DNA of 8,817 bases from Bacteroidota bacterium. Lineage in GTDB: Bacteria > Bacteroidota > Bacteroidia > Bacteroidales > JAADJA01. The stretch spans positions 1-8,817 of the forward strand of contig JAJRTT010000385.1 of the NCBI GenBank assembly GCA_024278155.1. Reading direction: 5' to 3'. The stretch's first letter is position 1; each line of letters opens with the position of its first letter. Of the stretch, positions 1 through 6,898 are shown in pieces. Made by a program: the position numbers and the translations under genes. The notes beneath the pieces are model-generated. The model was given only the letters and a program-made list of their open reading frames with translations. It ran no database searches and was not told the DNA's origin.

Positions 1-1
1 A

Positions 2-1939
2 ATCGGTTGGTCCGATTTCTGGATTTACGATGGTGAAAATACCGATGCCCCTCAACTGGGATATTGGGAAGACGATATTTCCCCGGGAACAATTACCGCC
101 GGTTATCAAAACACCACAGGTGCCCTTACAGTGAAGTTCGAGGCACAGGGATGGACCCCTTTTGAAAAACCAGGTTGGGCGGCCAATATCAGTTGCCATG
201 TCCCGGTTGAGGACGATTTTGAGGTAATGAACCTCGAACTTTCATATGCGGCCGTGTTTGAAAATGACTATCCCGTTGCCATTGCAACACTTAAAAATAT
301 TGGGACAACGATCCTTCAAAAAGATGTTGTTTTTTCTGCCAATGGGGTTGACTTTGCAACAGTAACATCAGCCATGGTGGGGCAGTCGGATACCATAACA
401 GTTGAAGCTATCTGGAACCCGACCATTGAGGGTGATTACGTATTGACTGCCACTGTTCCCGAAGATCAGGGAAGTGACGACAACAATTCTTTTTCAATGA
501 TGCAACATGTTTACCCTTTCGATCATTTTTATGAAGGGTTTGAGTTGGAACAGTTTCCGCCGGATGGTTGGTCGCAATCAGGAAATGCCTGGACCCATGG
601 CAACAATACGCCGGCAATTGGTGAAGGCCACGCCTATCTTTGGGTCGATTATGGTTTGTTCGATACTTTATACACACCCAAATTACATATTGAGGCAGGC
701 GACAAATTATCATTCTATGCCTATAGTAGCGCATGGTGGCCGGGCGAGCTCGACCTTTGCTGGATAGATGGGGAAACCGGCGTAGCCACACTGATCGAAA
801 ATGTACCATTGCCATTTATGGCGTACCAGTATTTTGAAATCGATGTTTCGGATGCGGCCGGTGACAACTACCTTGGATTTGTGGGAAAATACAATCCACT
901 TGGTGGCCAGGGCGAGGTAAAGCTCGATGAAGTCGAAGGTATTGGTATCGAGCGATTCTTTTATGAAGATGACCTCAAAGCTTACGTATTGGGGGGAAGC
1001 ATTACCCCTGTGGAAGAAGTGGCCACAACACTCGAAGTGAAAATTAAGAATATTGGCTCCACGTTCACCCCCGGATCTGATTATACGGTAAAATTGATGC
1101 AGGACTCCAATACGGAACTCATGTCATACCCAGGACAAGATATCAACCCAAAAGAGGTGTTGGATATTACCATGGATTACACATTCCCAACCGCAGGTTT
1201 GTACCATTGCACGGTTGAAATAGATTTTGCAAACGATCAGGATGTCTCCAATAATATATCCACTCCCCTTGATATATATGTTCAACAGGACGGGACTGTT
1301 CAGGTGCCTATCGGTACAGGTTGGGATTATGAATCCAACTGGACACATCCAATTATCACACAACCAACAGGAATGTATTCACAAACGCTTTACGTGGCCG
1401 AAAATGTAGGGGACCCCAATACCATTACAGGCATTCTCTACTATTATAAATTAAACGAAAACTATCCTGTTTCTGATATCCCCCTTACCATGTGGATGTC
1501 AGAAACAGAAGAAACAAGTATGGCCGGACCTCTTGAGGCAGCCAACGATTATTACAAGGTATTTGAAGGAACGGTCGATTATCAACCGGGCATCCATGAA
1601 GTTTACATACCCCTTGATTTTGTTTACAATTATCAGGGAGGCAACCTCTTGGTTACTACGTATAAAGATTACACGGCAAATTGGCTGGGTTCAAGCAATA
1701 TAGCAGTTTCACAGGTGGCCGATACCATGGTAAGGTATTACAATGGTTATGAAAACGGGGAACCCATCGACCCATACAACCAGCAATCATTGGATTCCGT
1801 TTTCCAGCAACACAAAACGGAATTTGCAAACGTGAAGTTATTTAAGTTTAACCTTGAAGGGCAATATTGCACACCACAAACCTTAAATGGTACCATGGCA
1901 GGCGATTATGTTAATGGTGTTACATTCAATGAAATCTAA
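2..1939 (+). CDS. Large multidomain secreted protein, N-terminal portion (partial; ends at an in-frame TAA)
   Basis: The frame is open from the first bases, so the true start lies upstream; the first possible internal start (GTG at 131) falls inside a domain and is not credible. Residue numbers count from the codon at position 2. Residues 1-67 are the end of a CUB-like beta-sandwich (FWIYDG near the start, then GALTVKFEAQGW). Residues about 73-170 resemble a CARDB-type module (VAIATLKNIGTT). Residues about 174-319 resemble a cleaved-adhesin / choice-of-anchor J jelly roll (EGFELEQFPPDGW at the start, KLDEVEGIGI at the end). A second CARDB-like module covers about 322-427, then a beta-rich module often seen beside adhesin domains at 430-618. 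A GEVED domain begins at QYCTP (about 621) and is cut after GVTFNEI. The rest of that domain continues downstream in the same frame, so this is one gene split by a stop. No catalytic domain is visible here; one could lie upstream of the window. Confidence 0.85.
   Translation: MGWSDFWIYDGENTDAPQLGYWEDDISPGTITAGYQNTTGALTVKFEAQGWTPFEKPGWAANISCHVPVEDDFEVMNLELSYAAVFENDYPVAIATLKNIGTTILQKDVVFSANGVDFATVTSAMVGQSDTITVEAIWNPTIEGDYVLTATVPEDQGSDDNNSFSMMQHVYPFDHFYEGFELEQFPPDGWSQSGNAWTHGNNTPAIGEGHAYLWVDYGLFDTLYTPKLHIEAGDKLSFYAYSSAWWPGELDLCWIDGETGVATLIENVPLPFMAYQYFEIDVSDAAGDNYLGFVGKYNPLGGQGEVKLDEVEGIGIERFFYEDDLKAYVLGGSITPVEEVATTLEVKIKNIGSTFTPGSDYTVKLMQDSNTELMSYPGQDINPKEVLDITMDYTFPTAGLYHCTVEIDFANDQDVSNNISTPLDIYVQQDGTVQVPIGTGWDYESNWTHPIITQPTGMYSQTLYVAENVGDPNTITGILYYYKLNENYPVSDIPLTMWMSETEETSMAGPLEAANDYYKVFEGTVDYQPGIHEVYIPLDFVYNYQGGNLLVTTYKDYTANWLGSSNIAVSQVADTMVRYYNGYENGEPIDPYNQQSLDSVFQQHKTEFANVKLFKFNLEGQYCTPQTLNGTMAGDYVNGVTFNEI
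1937..1939 (+). other. In-frame TAA inside the GEVED domain
   Basis: TAA separates GVTFNEI from NLNTGSQGGPAYNNYT, and both halves belong to one GEVED domain in one reading frame. In relatives this position is usually a polar residue, so a single substitution from GAA, CAA or AAA would produce the stop. No base is gained or lost. It is either a nonsense mutation or a base error. Confidence 0.8.
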
Positions 1940-2026
1940 AACCTGAATACCGGCTCACAGGGGGGACCGGCCTATAACAACTATACGACCATAAGTACAA
2001 ATGTTGAACGTGGACGTACATACGAA

Positions 2027-5000
2027 TTGACCATCCAGGCCGAAACAAGTGGCACGGAAGGATCAATAGCGGCATGGATTGATTTCAATGGAAATAAAAC
2101 CCTTGACGATGAAGGGGAAAGGGTTGCCCATATCAGCAGTTCTGAAGCTTCGCAGGAAAATGCAGTACAGGTAACAATCCCTGATGATGCTGCTCTGGGA
2201 CTTACCATATTAAGGGTTAGGAATAGTGCCGGGGCTGACCTATTTGCAAGTTGCCAGGCCGTTGATTATGGTGAAACCGAAGACTATGGGATAAATATTG
2301 TTGAAACCATACAGGTCTATAACCCGGTTTTGAATTTCATGGCCGAACTTACCGGCAATACCGTTGACATGAATTGGGAGGTGCCTGAAAACCCGGGCAT
2401 AGCACATACCGAAGGTTTTGAAATGAGCACATGGCCACCTGAAGGTTGGCAATTAAAGCAAAGTACTTCGCTCGACGGAACGTTGACCGATCCCACAGGT
2501 GACACATGGAGCCAATACAATGCAGATATGCAATACGTTTACAATGGGGCATATTCTGCCTTGTCGCCAGCATCGGCATTGGATTTCAATTGGTTGATCA
2601 CCCCTCAGGTCCAGCTTTATGGTAATGATGAAATTGGTTTTATGATGAACTTTAGCTCCGATGAGAATGGCTATTCCAGATTCTATTTATTGGTTGAGGC
2701 CGATGGTGAATGGACAACAGTTTTGGAATATACGGACGAAGTTACCTTGTACAACAACTACGATGAAAAGGTCGTTGCCGACCTAAGTGGATTTGCAGGA
2801 AAAACCGTAAGGATAGCTTTTGTTACCGAATTCAATAACGCCTACCCGATAGCCATTGATGATATCGTTTTGAACGGTGTTGCCATTGATGGGAAAAGTG
2901 TGAGCGGCATTACAGGATATGAAATTTACAAAAATGATGATTTCCTGACCCTTATTGATGACCCGGCCATGGTAAGTTTTACCGATGAAGTAACGGAAAC
3001 CAATAATTACATTTACTGTATTTCCGCAATGTACGACGACAATGAAAAGTCAGTGGAAGCTTGTGACGAAGAATTTTACCTGGCACCGTTGACCGCACCC
3101 ATAAACGTATTGGCAGCTTCCATTGACGATGATGTTACCGTAAGTTGGGTCGCCCCTAATGAAGGGATGCAAAGGTTCGATGATGATTTTGAGGGTTATG
3201 ATGCCGGTCAGCAGGTGGCTTGCCAAAACCCTGATGTCTGGACAACCTGGACTTTGGATCCTTGTGGAGCAAATGATCCTTATATTTCAACAGAACAAGC
3301 ATACAGTGGTGATAATTCAGTATTGAACGAAGGTGTTTCCGACTTGCTTTACCTTCACGATGAAATGCTTGAGGAAGGGAAATACTCCTTTAATTTCAGG
3401 ATGTTTGTCCCGGAAGGTTTTAACGGGTATTTTAATGTTCTCCAGGATCACGATCTTACCATTGGGGCACTATGGGGATTGCAGGCATTCTTCGATGAAA
3501 ATGGCATTGGCACGCTTGATGGTGGAGGGTACGGTTCTGCAACTTTCAATTATGAATACAACAAATGGTTTTACGTTGAAGTCATTATGGATCTCGATAC
3601 CGATTGGGCAGAGTTCCTTGTCAATGGCGAATTGGTGCACGAATGGCAATGGAGTACCGGTATTAGTGGCACCAATGGATGGAACACATTTGAAGGTGCC
3701 GACTTTTATTCCTGGAACACAAATGGGACCGCAAAATTCTATGTTGATGATGTCCGCCTCACACAAATATATAACCCCAACATACCCCTTGATTACAATG
3801 TGTACAGGGATGGCAGTTTGGTTGGAAATGTAACGGCAACCGAATTTGATGATCCCGATGTGGCTCCGGGAGTACATGATTACTGTGTCAGTGCAATATA
3901 TGATGAAGGGGAATCGGCGCAGGTTTGCGATTATGTATGGATATTTACCGCTCCACAGAACTTTACAGTGGCCATTGAAAACGAAAACGACGTACTGTGC
4001 ACATGGGACGAAATTGAAAATAGCGATGGATATAACCTGTACAAAGATGATGTACTCCTCGAAGCCAATATTTCCACGAATGAATGGACCGATATGGATG
4101 TAGAAGGTGGAACACACACATATTATGTTACGGCAATTTATGTAAATGGTGAATCCATTCCTTCAAATTCGGCTTCGGTTGTCCTTCTCCTTGTCCCATC
4201 AAATCTTGTGGCAGAAGCTGACAATGACGGAAATATCGTGTTGGACTGGGACGGTGTTGGCAATGTGTCCACCGGGGAAATGATAAAGCTTTCGCAACAC
4301 AACGAAAACCCTGCAAACGGGCTTTACGAATGGTTCGATTTCGGTTATGGTGTGGTTTACGACCTTTCGGGATATACCGGCACCACCATTGAGATGGTGG
4401 ATTTCTACCACTCTTCCTATGGGATCACAGGTACATGGTCATATATGATCCATATGGTCGATTGGAACTATCAAACAGAAATTGCGCAATTCGGCCCTTT
4501 CCAAACTACTGGAAATGATACATGGGAACTTGAAATCCCACTCGGGTCAACACTTCCCACAAGCAACCTGATCGGGATATTCCTGGAACCCATGAGCAAC
4601 GATCCCCAGGACGCATATCCCATATTGGCATGTGATGAATTACTTGAAGGACTGTCTTTCACAGTTTCACTTAATGATTTGACCATGTTTGACCCCGCAC
4701 CGGGCGACTTCCTAATGGACTTGTGGATCATGGCAGAAGAAGGCAAAGAAATGGTGAAGGCGAAAAAGTATAAAGTTGACAACCTCGAACTAAAAAATGT
4801 GAGAGCACCTTATTTGCCCGTACTTGGTGAAATAACCCCCAATCAAAAAGCAAATGGAGGAAAATCACTGCAAGGGTACAACATTTACTATTCTTACGAC
4901 TTAGGCTCTTTCGATGTTATCGCAGTAGCTGAAGACACCACATTTGTACATGAAGGGGCCGCAATTGAGGGCCTGCACAAATACTATGTGACATCCAACT

Positions 5001-5302
5001 ACGATGAAGGTGAATCCAATCCTTCAAATGAAGCATCCGTATTGATTTCATCTGTCGGGGACGTTATGTCCGATGAGATGAATATCTATCCAAACCCGTT
5101 TACGGATATTGTGATGGTAAATTCCGACAACAAAATTTCAGCTGTGACTGTGATAAATGCACATGGTCAGGTCATTTATGAAAAACATGGCTTGAATTCG
5201 GTGAATTACCGGATCGACCTCAATGATCAATTGGCCGGTATTTATCAGATCAGGGTGGAGACCAACAAAGGCTGGGCAAACTACAAAGTGATTAAACGAT
5301 AG
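2027..5302 (+). CDS. Large multidomain secreted protein, C-terminal portion with FN3 modules and T9SS sorting domain
   Basis: This is the same frame and the same gene as the upstream portion; recognisable GEVED sequence resumes at 1940, so ATG or ACG-like starts near 2027 only mark where a caller could restart. Residue numbers count from 2027. The GEVED domain ends at about residue 90 (AWIDFNGNK, then GETEDYGI). Four FN3-like units follow. Three are split after the second strand by inserted modules: 99-124 plus 295-352 around a jelly roll (EGFEMSTWPPEGW); 357-380 plus 586-639 around a concanavalin/LamG-like module (DDDFEGYDAG to KFYVDDVRL); 724-746 plus 949-1009 around an unrecognised beta-rich module. 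The unit at 641-721 is uninterrupted. Residues about 1009-1091 form a type A T9SS sorting domain (NIYPNPF, AVTVINAHGQVIYE, LAGIYQIRVETNKG, final KVIKR). The protein is therefore predicted to be exported and attached to or released from the cell surface. Its substrate is unknown. Confidence 0.9.
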   Translation: MTIQAETSGTEGSIAAWIDFNGNKTLDDEGERVAHISSSEASQENAVQVTIPDDAALGLTILRVRNSAGADLFASCQAVDYGETEDYGINIVETIQVYNPVLNFMAELTGNTVDMNWEVPENPGIAHTEGFEMSTWPPEGWQLKQSTSLDGTLTDPTGDTWSQYNADMQYVYNGAYSALSPASALDFNWLITPQVQLYGNDEIGFMMNFSSDENGYSRFYLLVEADGEWTTVLEYTDEVTLYNNYDEKVVADLSGFAGKTVRIAFVTEFNNAYPIAIDDIVLNGVAIDGKSVSGITGYEIYKNDDFLTLIDDPAMVSFTDEVTETNNYIYCISAMYDDNEKSVEACDEEFYLAPLTAPINVLAASIDDDVTVSWVAPNEGMQRFDDDFEGYDAGQQVACQNPDVWTTWTLDPCGANDPYISTEQAYSGDNSVLNEGVSDLLYLHDEMLEEGKYSFNFRMFVPEGFNGYFNVLQDHDLTIGALWGLQAFFDENGIGTLDGGGYGSATFNYEYNKWFYVEVIMDLDTDWAEFLVNGELVHEWQWSTGISGTNGWNTFEGADFYSWNTNGTAKFYVDDVRLTQIYNPNIPLDYNVYRDGSLVGNVTATEFDDPDVAPGVHDYCVSAIYDEGESAQVCDYVWIFTAPQNFTVAIENENDVLCTWDEIENSDGYNLYKDDVLLEANISTNEWTDMDVEGGTHTYYVTAIYVNGESIPSNSASVVLLLVPSNLVAEADNDGNIVLDWDGVGNVSTGEMIKLSQHNENPANGLYEWFDFGYGVVYDLSGYTGTTIEMVDFYHSSYGITGTWSYMIHMVDWNYQTEIAQFGPFQTTGNDTWELEIPLGSTLPTSNLIGIFLEPMSNDPQDAYPILACDELLEGLSFTVSLNDLTMFDPAPGDFLMDLWIMAEEGKEMVKAKKYKVDNLELKNVRAPYLPVLGEITPNQKANGGKSLQGYNIYYSYDLGSFDVIAVAEDTTFVHEGAAIEGLHKYYVTSNYDEGESNPSNEASVLISSVGDVMSDEMNIYPNPFTDIVMVNSDNKISAVTVINAHGQVIYEKHGLNSVNYRIDLNDQLAGIYQIRVETNKGWANYKVIKR

Positions 5303-5312
5303 TTTTATTATT

Positions 5313-5340
5313 GGGGAAAGGTGTCCCATAAGCCTACCCC
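5313..5340 (+). terminator. Weak hairpin just after the large gene
   Basis: GGGG (5313-5316) plus AGG (5319-5321) can pair with CCT (5333-5335) plus CCCC (5337-5340), ten bases after the TAG stop of the large gene. There is no T-run behind it, so a terminating role is uncertain. It may simply protect the 3' end of the transcript. Confidence 0.25.
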
Positions 5341-5380
5341 CATCTATAAGTTAATTTAGGTTGATAATGATTATTTGACG

Positions 5381-5576
5381 AAAGCCGGTCAGGGTTCTGG
5401 TAATTTAAAATGCACCAATTATTATGAAGTTATTTTTTCTTATAACAAATCACAATTTTTAAGCATAGCCCCAGTTATGGTTCAAAATTTTGAGGCAGTT
5501 AGAAGGAAAAAGAACAAATAGGAATGGTATGTTTTAAGTTCCCAGAACCCTTCAGTTGATTCTGCCGGCTTTTTTT
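5381..5576 (+). ncRNA. Candidate structured RNA or MITE: long rod-like inverted repeat ending in a T-run
   Basis: The two ends of this gene-free stretch pair over a long distance. AAAGCCGG (5381-5388) pairs with CCGGCTTT (5565-5572), and AGGGTTCTGG (5391-5400) pairs with CCAGAACCCT (5542-5551). TTTAAAATG (5404-5412) pairs with 5530-5538, counting G-U pairs. Further in, TTTTTTCTT (5433-5441) pairs with AAGGAAAAA (5503-5511), and AATTTT (5454-5459) pairs with AAAATT (5484-5489). The whole can fold as one interrupted rod of about 190 nt, followed by seven Ts (5570-5576) as in an intrinsic terminator. A rod with closing stem and internal bubbles recalls 6S-type RNAs, but a non-autonomous mobile element with terminal inverted repeats would look the same. 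No convincing promoter and no target-site duplication were found. Confidence 0.35.
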
Positions 5577-5612
5577 AAACTATTGCACTCTCAAAATTGT
5601 TATTAGTTACGA

Positions 5613-5854
5613 GAATCAAGAGTTGAAAATTTCATACTCAGGCTGAAAGCCTAATTTAATTCAGCCCAATGCAACGCATTGGGTCTAAAATTGATATAAA
5701 GTGGCGTCCTGTAAGGACAATATAGTATAACCTGACTTTTCAAGGCGAATGTCAATATCTTTAATGTTTCAACACAAGGTGTTGCATTGGGCTGAAACAA
5801 GCCGCACTTTCAGTGCGATATTAAAAATCTCGAATTAGGTTTAACCCTTGATTC
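5613..5854. repeat. MITE/REP-like element: five triloop hairpins inside imperfect terminal inverted repeats
   Basis: The outer ends are GAATCAAGAGTT (5613-5624) and AACCCTTGATTC (5843-5854), inverted repeats matching at 11 of 12 positions. Between them are five short hairpins, each with a three-base loop: AGGCT/AGCCT (5640-5652), CCCAATGC/GCATTGGG (5665-5683), GTCCT/AGGAC (5706-5718), CAACAC/GTGTTG (5770-5784) and CGCACT/AGTGCG (5803-5817). In addition TTCAGCCCAATGCAAC (5660-5675) is repeated inverted at 5781-5796, so alternative larger folds exist. Arrays of this style occur as dispersed intergenic repeats in Bacteroidota genomes; that is recalled, not checked here. No ORF lies inside. It ends 23 bases before the start of the Omp28-like gene and may supply its leader. 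Confidence 0.6.
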
Positions 5855-5982
5855 GCATTAATAATAAATCAAAAGTCATGAAAAAATTTTCCCTCGTCGT
5901 ATTTGCAATACTCATATCCCTGATCACATCTGCTCAGTATCCCAGGAACAAAGTTGCAATTGAAGAAGGTACCGGCACATGG

Positions 5983-5985
5983 TGA
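5983..5985 (+). other. In-frame TGA at the first Cys of the CxxC motif
   Basis: The context reads GTGTW-(TGA)-SSCG. In this family the residue after TW is the first Cys of the redox motif, so TGA replaces TGT or TGC by one base. It is codon 36 of the gene. A selenocysteine reading would give U-S-S-C. The first strong hairpin downstream, GTGGCTG (6001-6007) with CAGCTAC (6019-6025), starts 16 bases after the TGA, but its loop begins AA and lacks the early G expected of bacterial SECIS loops. Confidence 0.7.
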
Positions 5986-6000
5986 TCTTCATGTGGGACA

Positions 6001-6489
6001 GTGGCTGAAATACTTGAGCAGCTACGGTCAGAAGGGGCGGAAATTGCCGTTATCGGATACCATAGTTACGATGATTACACCAATTCCTTCGGCGAAGCAC
6101 GAATCGGATATTATGGAATAATGGGCCTTCCCCATGTTAATTGCGATGGGGAACAATTATTTGACCTCTCTTATGGTTCAATGTGGGAAGAGTACGAAGA
6201 AAAAGTTGCCATAACTTCACATTATACGATTAACATTGATGTTGCAAGGGACGGGACTTCTGTAATAGCCAGCATTAACACAAGCCAGATCGGGGCGCCC
6301 AATCCAGAAACCAAGGTTTTGCACTTGGTATTAACGGAATCGCACATTCCCGAAACATGGTATGGTGGCGAAGAAGTGAACCATGTGGAAAGAATGATGG
6401 TTCCCGATGAACATGGTACGCCTTTTTTGAATGGCAATTCGGAACTGGAATTTGAAATGGACCCTGCCTGGATTACCCAGAATTGTTAA
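6001..6489 (+). CDS. Main readable fragment of the Omp28-like gene
   Basis: This is the longest uninterrupted part of the broken gene, about 162 residues. It holds most of the thioredoxin-like fold and the following beta-rich region, from AEILEQLRSEGAEIAVIGYH to DPAWITQNC. The GTG at 6001 lies inside the thioredoxin fold, lacks a signal peptide and is not a real start. Sequence upstream (from 5878) and downstream (after the TAA at 6487) belongs to the same protein. In relatives the NC pair is commonly followed by an acidic residue and VAFVQ, so the stop most likely replaces a GAA codon. Confidence 0.55.
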   Translation: MAEILEQLRSEGAEIAVIGYHSYDDYTNSFGEARIGYYGIMGLPHVNCDGEQLFDLSYGSMWEEYEEKVAITSHYTINIDVARDGTSVIASINTSQIGAPNPETKVLHLVLTESHIPETWYGGEEVNHVERMMVPDEHGTPFLNGNSELEFEMDPAWITQNC

Positions 6490-6709
6490 ATTGTTGCCTT
6501 TGTCCAGGATACCGTCAGCAAGGAAATAATGCAAACGCAGGTTTTTCCTTTGGCTTCAACGGTTTTGTACAATGATGCGAAACTTGCTGAAATCGTGAAC
6601 CCATCAGGCGATTATTGCCTCGAAACCCTAAGCCCTGTCATCGAACTTGAAATTGGATATTCTGGGTGCTATTCATTTGTGGTTTACGATGAAGGGGGCA
6701 ATGGCATTT

Positions 6710-6772
6710 GTTGGTGTTGTCACCAACAAGGATTTGTGCAATTACGTTGTTCAACTTGGTGACAACACCAAC
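6710..6772. repeat. 17-bp perfect inverted repeat whose arms are themselves hairpins
   Basis: GTTGGTGTTGTCACCAA (6710-6726) is the exact reverse complement of TTGGTGACAACACCAAC (6756-6772), with 29 bases between. Each arm also folds on itself: TTGTTGGTG/CACCAACAA around TTGT (6708-6729), and TTGGTG/CACCAA around ACAA (6756-6771). It lies at the point where the Omp28-like gene loses its frame. Confidence 0.85.
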
Positions 6773-6859
6773 CTGTGGCAAAGAAGTACGGAAAACCATT
6801 GTGCCGAAACAGTGGCTTTCTTTTTTTACAAACGTACCAACTATTAAAAAAAAACTACC

Positions 6860-6888
6860 TTTGTTAAAAAAAGTACCTGATACTTTTG
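6860..6888 (+). promoter_or_regulatory. Bacteroidota-type promoter (TTTG, 17 bp, TACTTTTG) of the TPR-HTH gene
   Basis: TTTG (6860-6863) and TACTTTTG (6881-6888) match the -33 and -7 consensus (TTTG, TAnnTTTG) of the Bacteroidota housekeeping sigma factor exactly, with a 17-base spacer. A second -7-like box, TACCTTTG (6856-6863), overlaps the -33 element but has no clear -33 partner. The main box ends only ten bases before the ATG at 6899, so the transcript would be leaderless or nearly so. Confidence 0.6.
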
Positions 6889-6898
6889 TTTTAACAAA
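6860..6898. promoter_or_regulatory. Large dyad covering the promoter, candidate operator
   Basis: The left arm TTTGTTAAAAAAAGTA (6860-6875) is the reverse complement of the right arm TACTTTTGTTTTAACAAA (6881-6898) apart from a two-base bulge, around a CCTGA spacer. The left arm starts on the -33 box, the right arm starts on the -7 box, and the dyad stops one base before the start codon. A dimeric regulator bound here would block transcription. The following gene encodes an HTH protein, so autoregulation is possible but unproven. Confidence 0.45.

Larger units (their letters stand above)
5878..6847 (+). pseudogene. Omp28-like secreted thioredoxin-fold protein, disrupted by TGA, TAA and a frameshift
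   Basis: The start ATG at 5878 is followed by a good signal peptide (MKKFSLVVFAILISLITSAQ, likely cut before Q). The mature part opens with VAIEEGTGTW, the hallmark of Omp28-like thioredoxin-fold proteins, where the next residues are normally a CxxC motif. Here the codon after W is TGA (5983-5985), followed by SSCG. The same frame continues through a thioredoxin-like domain (IAVIGYHSYDD, YYGIMGLPHVNCDG) and a beta-rich region to ITQNC, then meets TAA at 6487-6489. It resumes with IVAFVQDTVSKEIMQ and reaches GCYSFVVYDEGGNGIC and QGFVQL. From about 6750 the sensible continuation (LGDNTNLWQRSTENH ... AETVAFFFY) is in the next frame, ending at TAA 6845-6847. No T9SS sorting domain follows, although many relatives carry one. 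Expected role: a secreted or envelope thiol-disulfide or binding protein. It is probably a pseudogene unless the interruptions are sequence errors. Confidence 0.75.

Noticed and set aside
408..815. 135-codon minus-strand open frame
   Set aside because: It is antisense to the jelly-roll module of the large gene, with Arg/His-rich low-quality translation; a shadow frame.
3333..3833. 166-codon plus-strand open frame in another phase
   Set aside because: It overlaps conserved domain sequence of the large T9SS protein in a different frame and has no start context or recognisable motif.
3470..4117. 215-codon open frame on the minus strand
   Set aside because: It lies opposite the LamG-like and FN3 region of the large gene; its translation shows no domain pattern, and the plus-strand frame is clearly the coding one.
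5361..5377. Promoter for the 5381-5576 element (TTG and TTATTTG)
   Set aside because: TTATTTG does not match TAnnTTTG and the spacing to TTG is only 7 bases.
5640..5817. CRISPR array
   Set aside because: The hairpins differ in sequence and spacing. There is no direct repeat of constant length and no cas gene.
5986..6025. SECIS element after the TGA at 5983
   Set aside because: GTGGCTG/CAGCTAC forms a 7-bp stem at a plausible distance, but its 11-base loop starts with AA and lacks the early G typical of bacterial SECIS loops. TTCA/TGAA (5988-6009) is too weak. Selenocysteine is kept only as a hypothesis.
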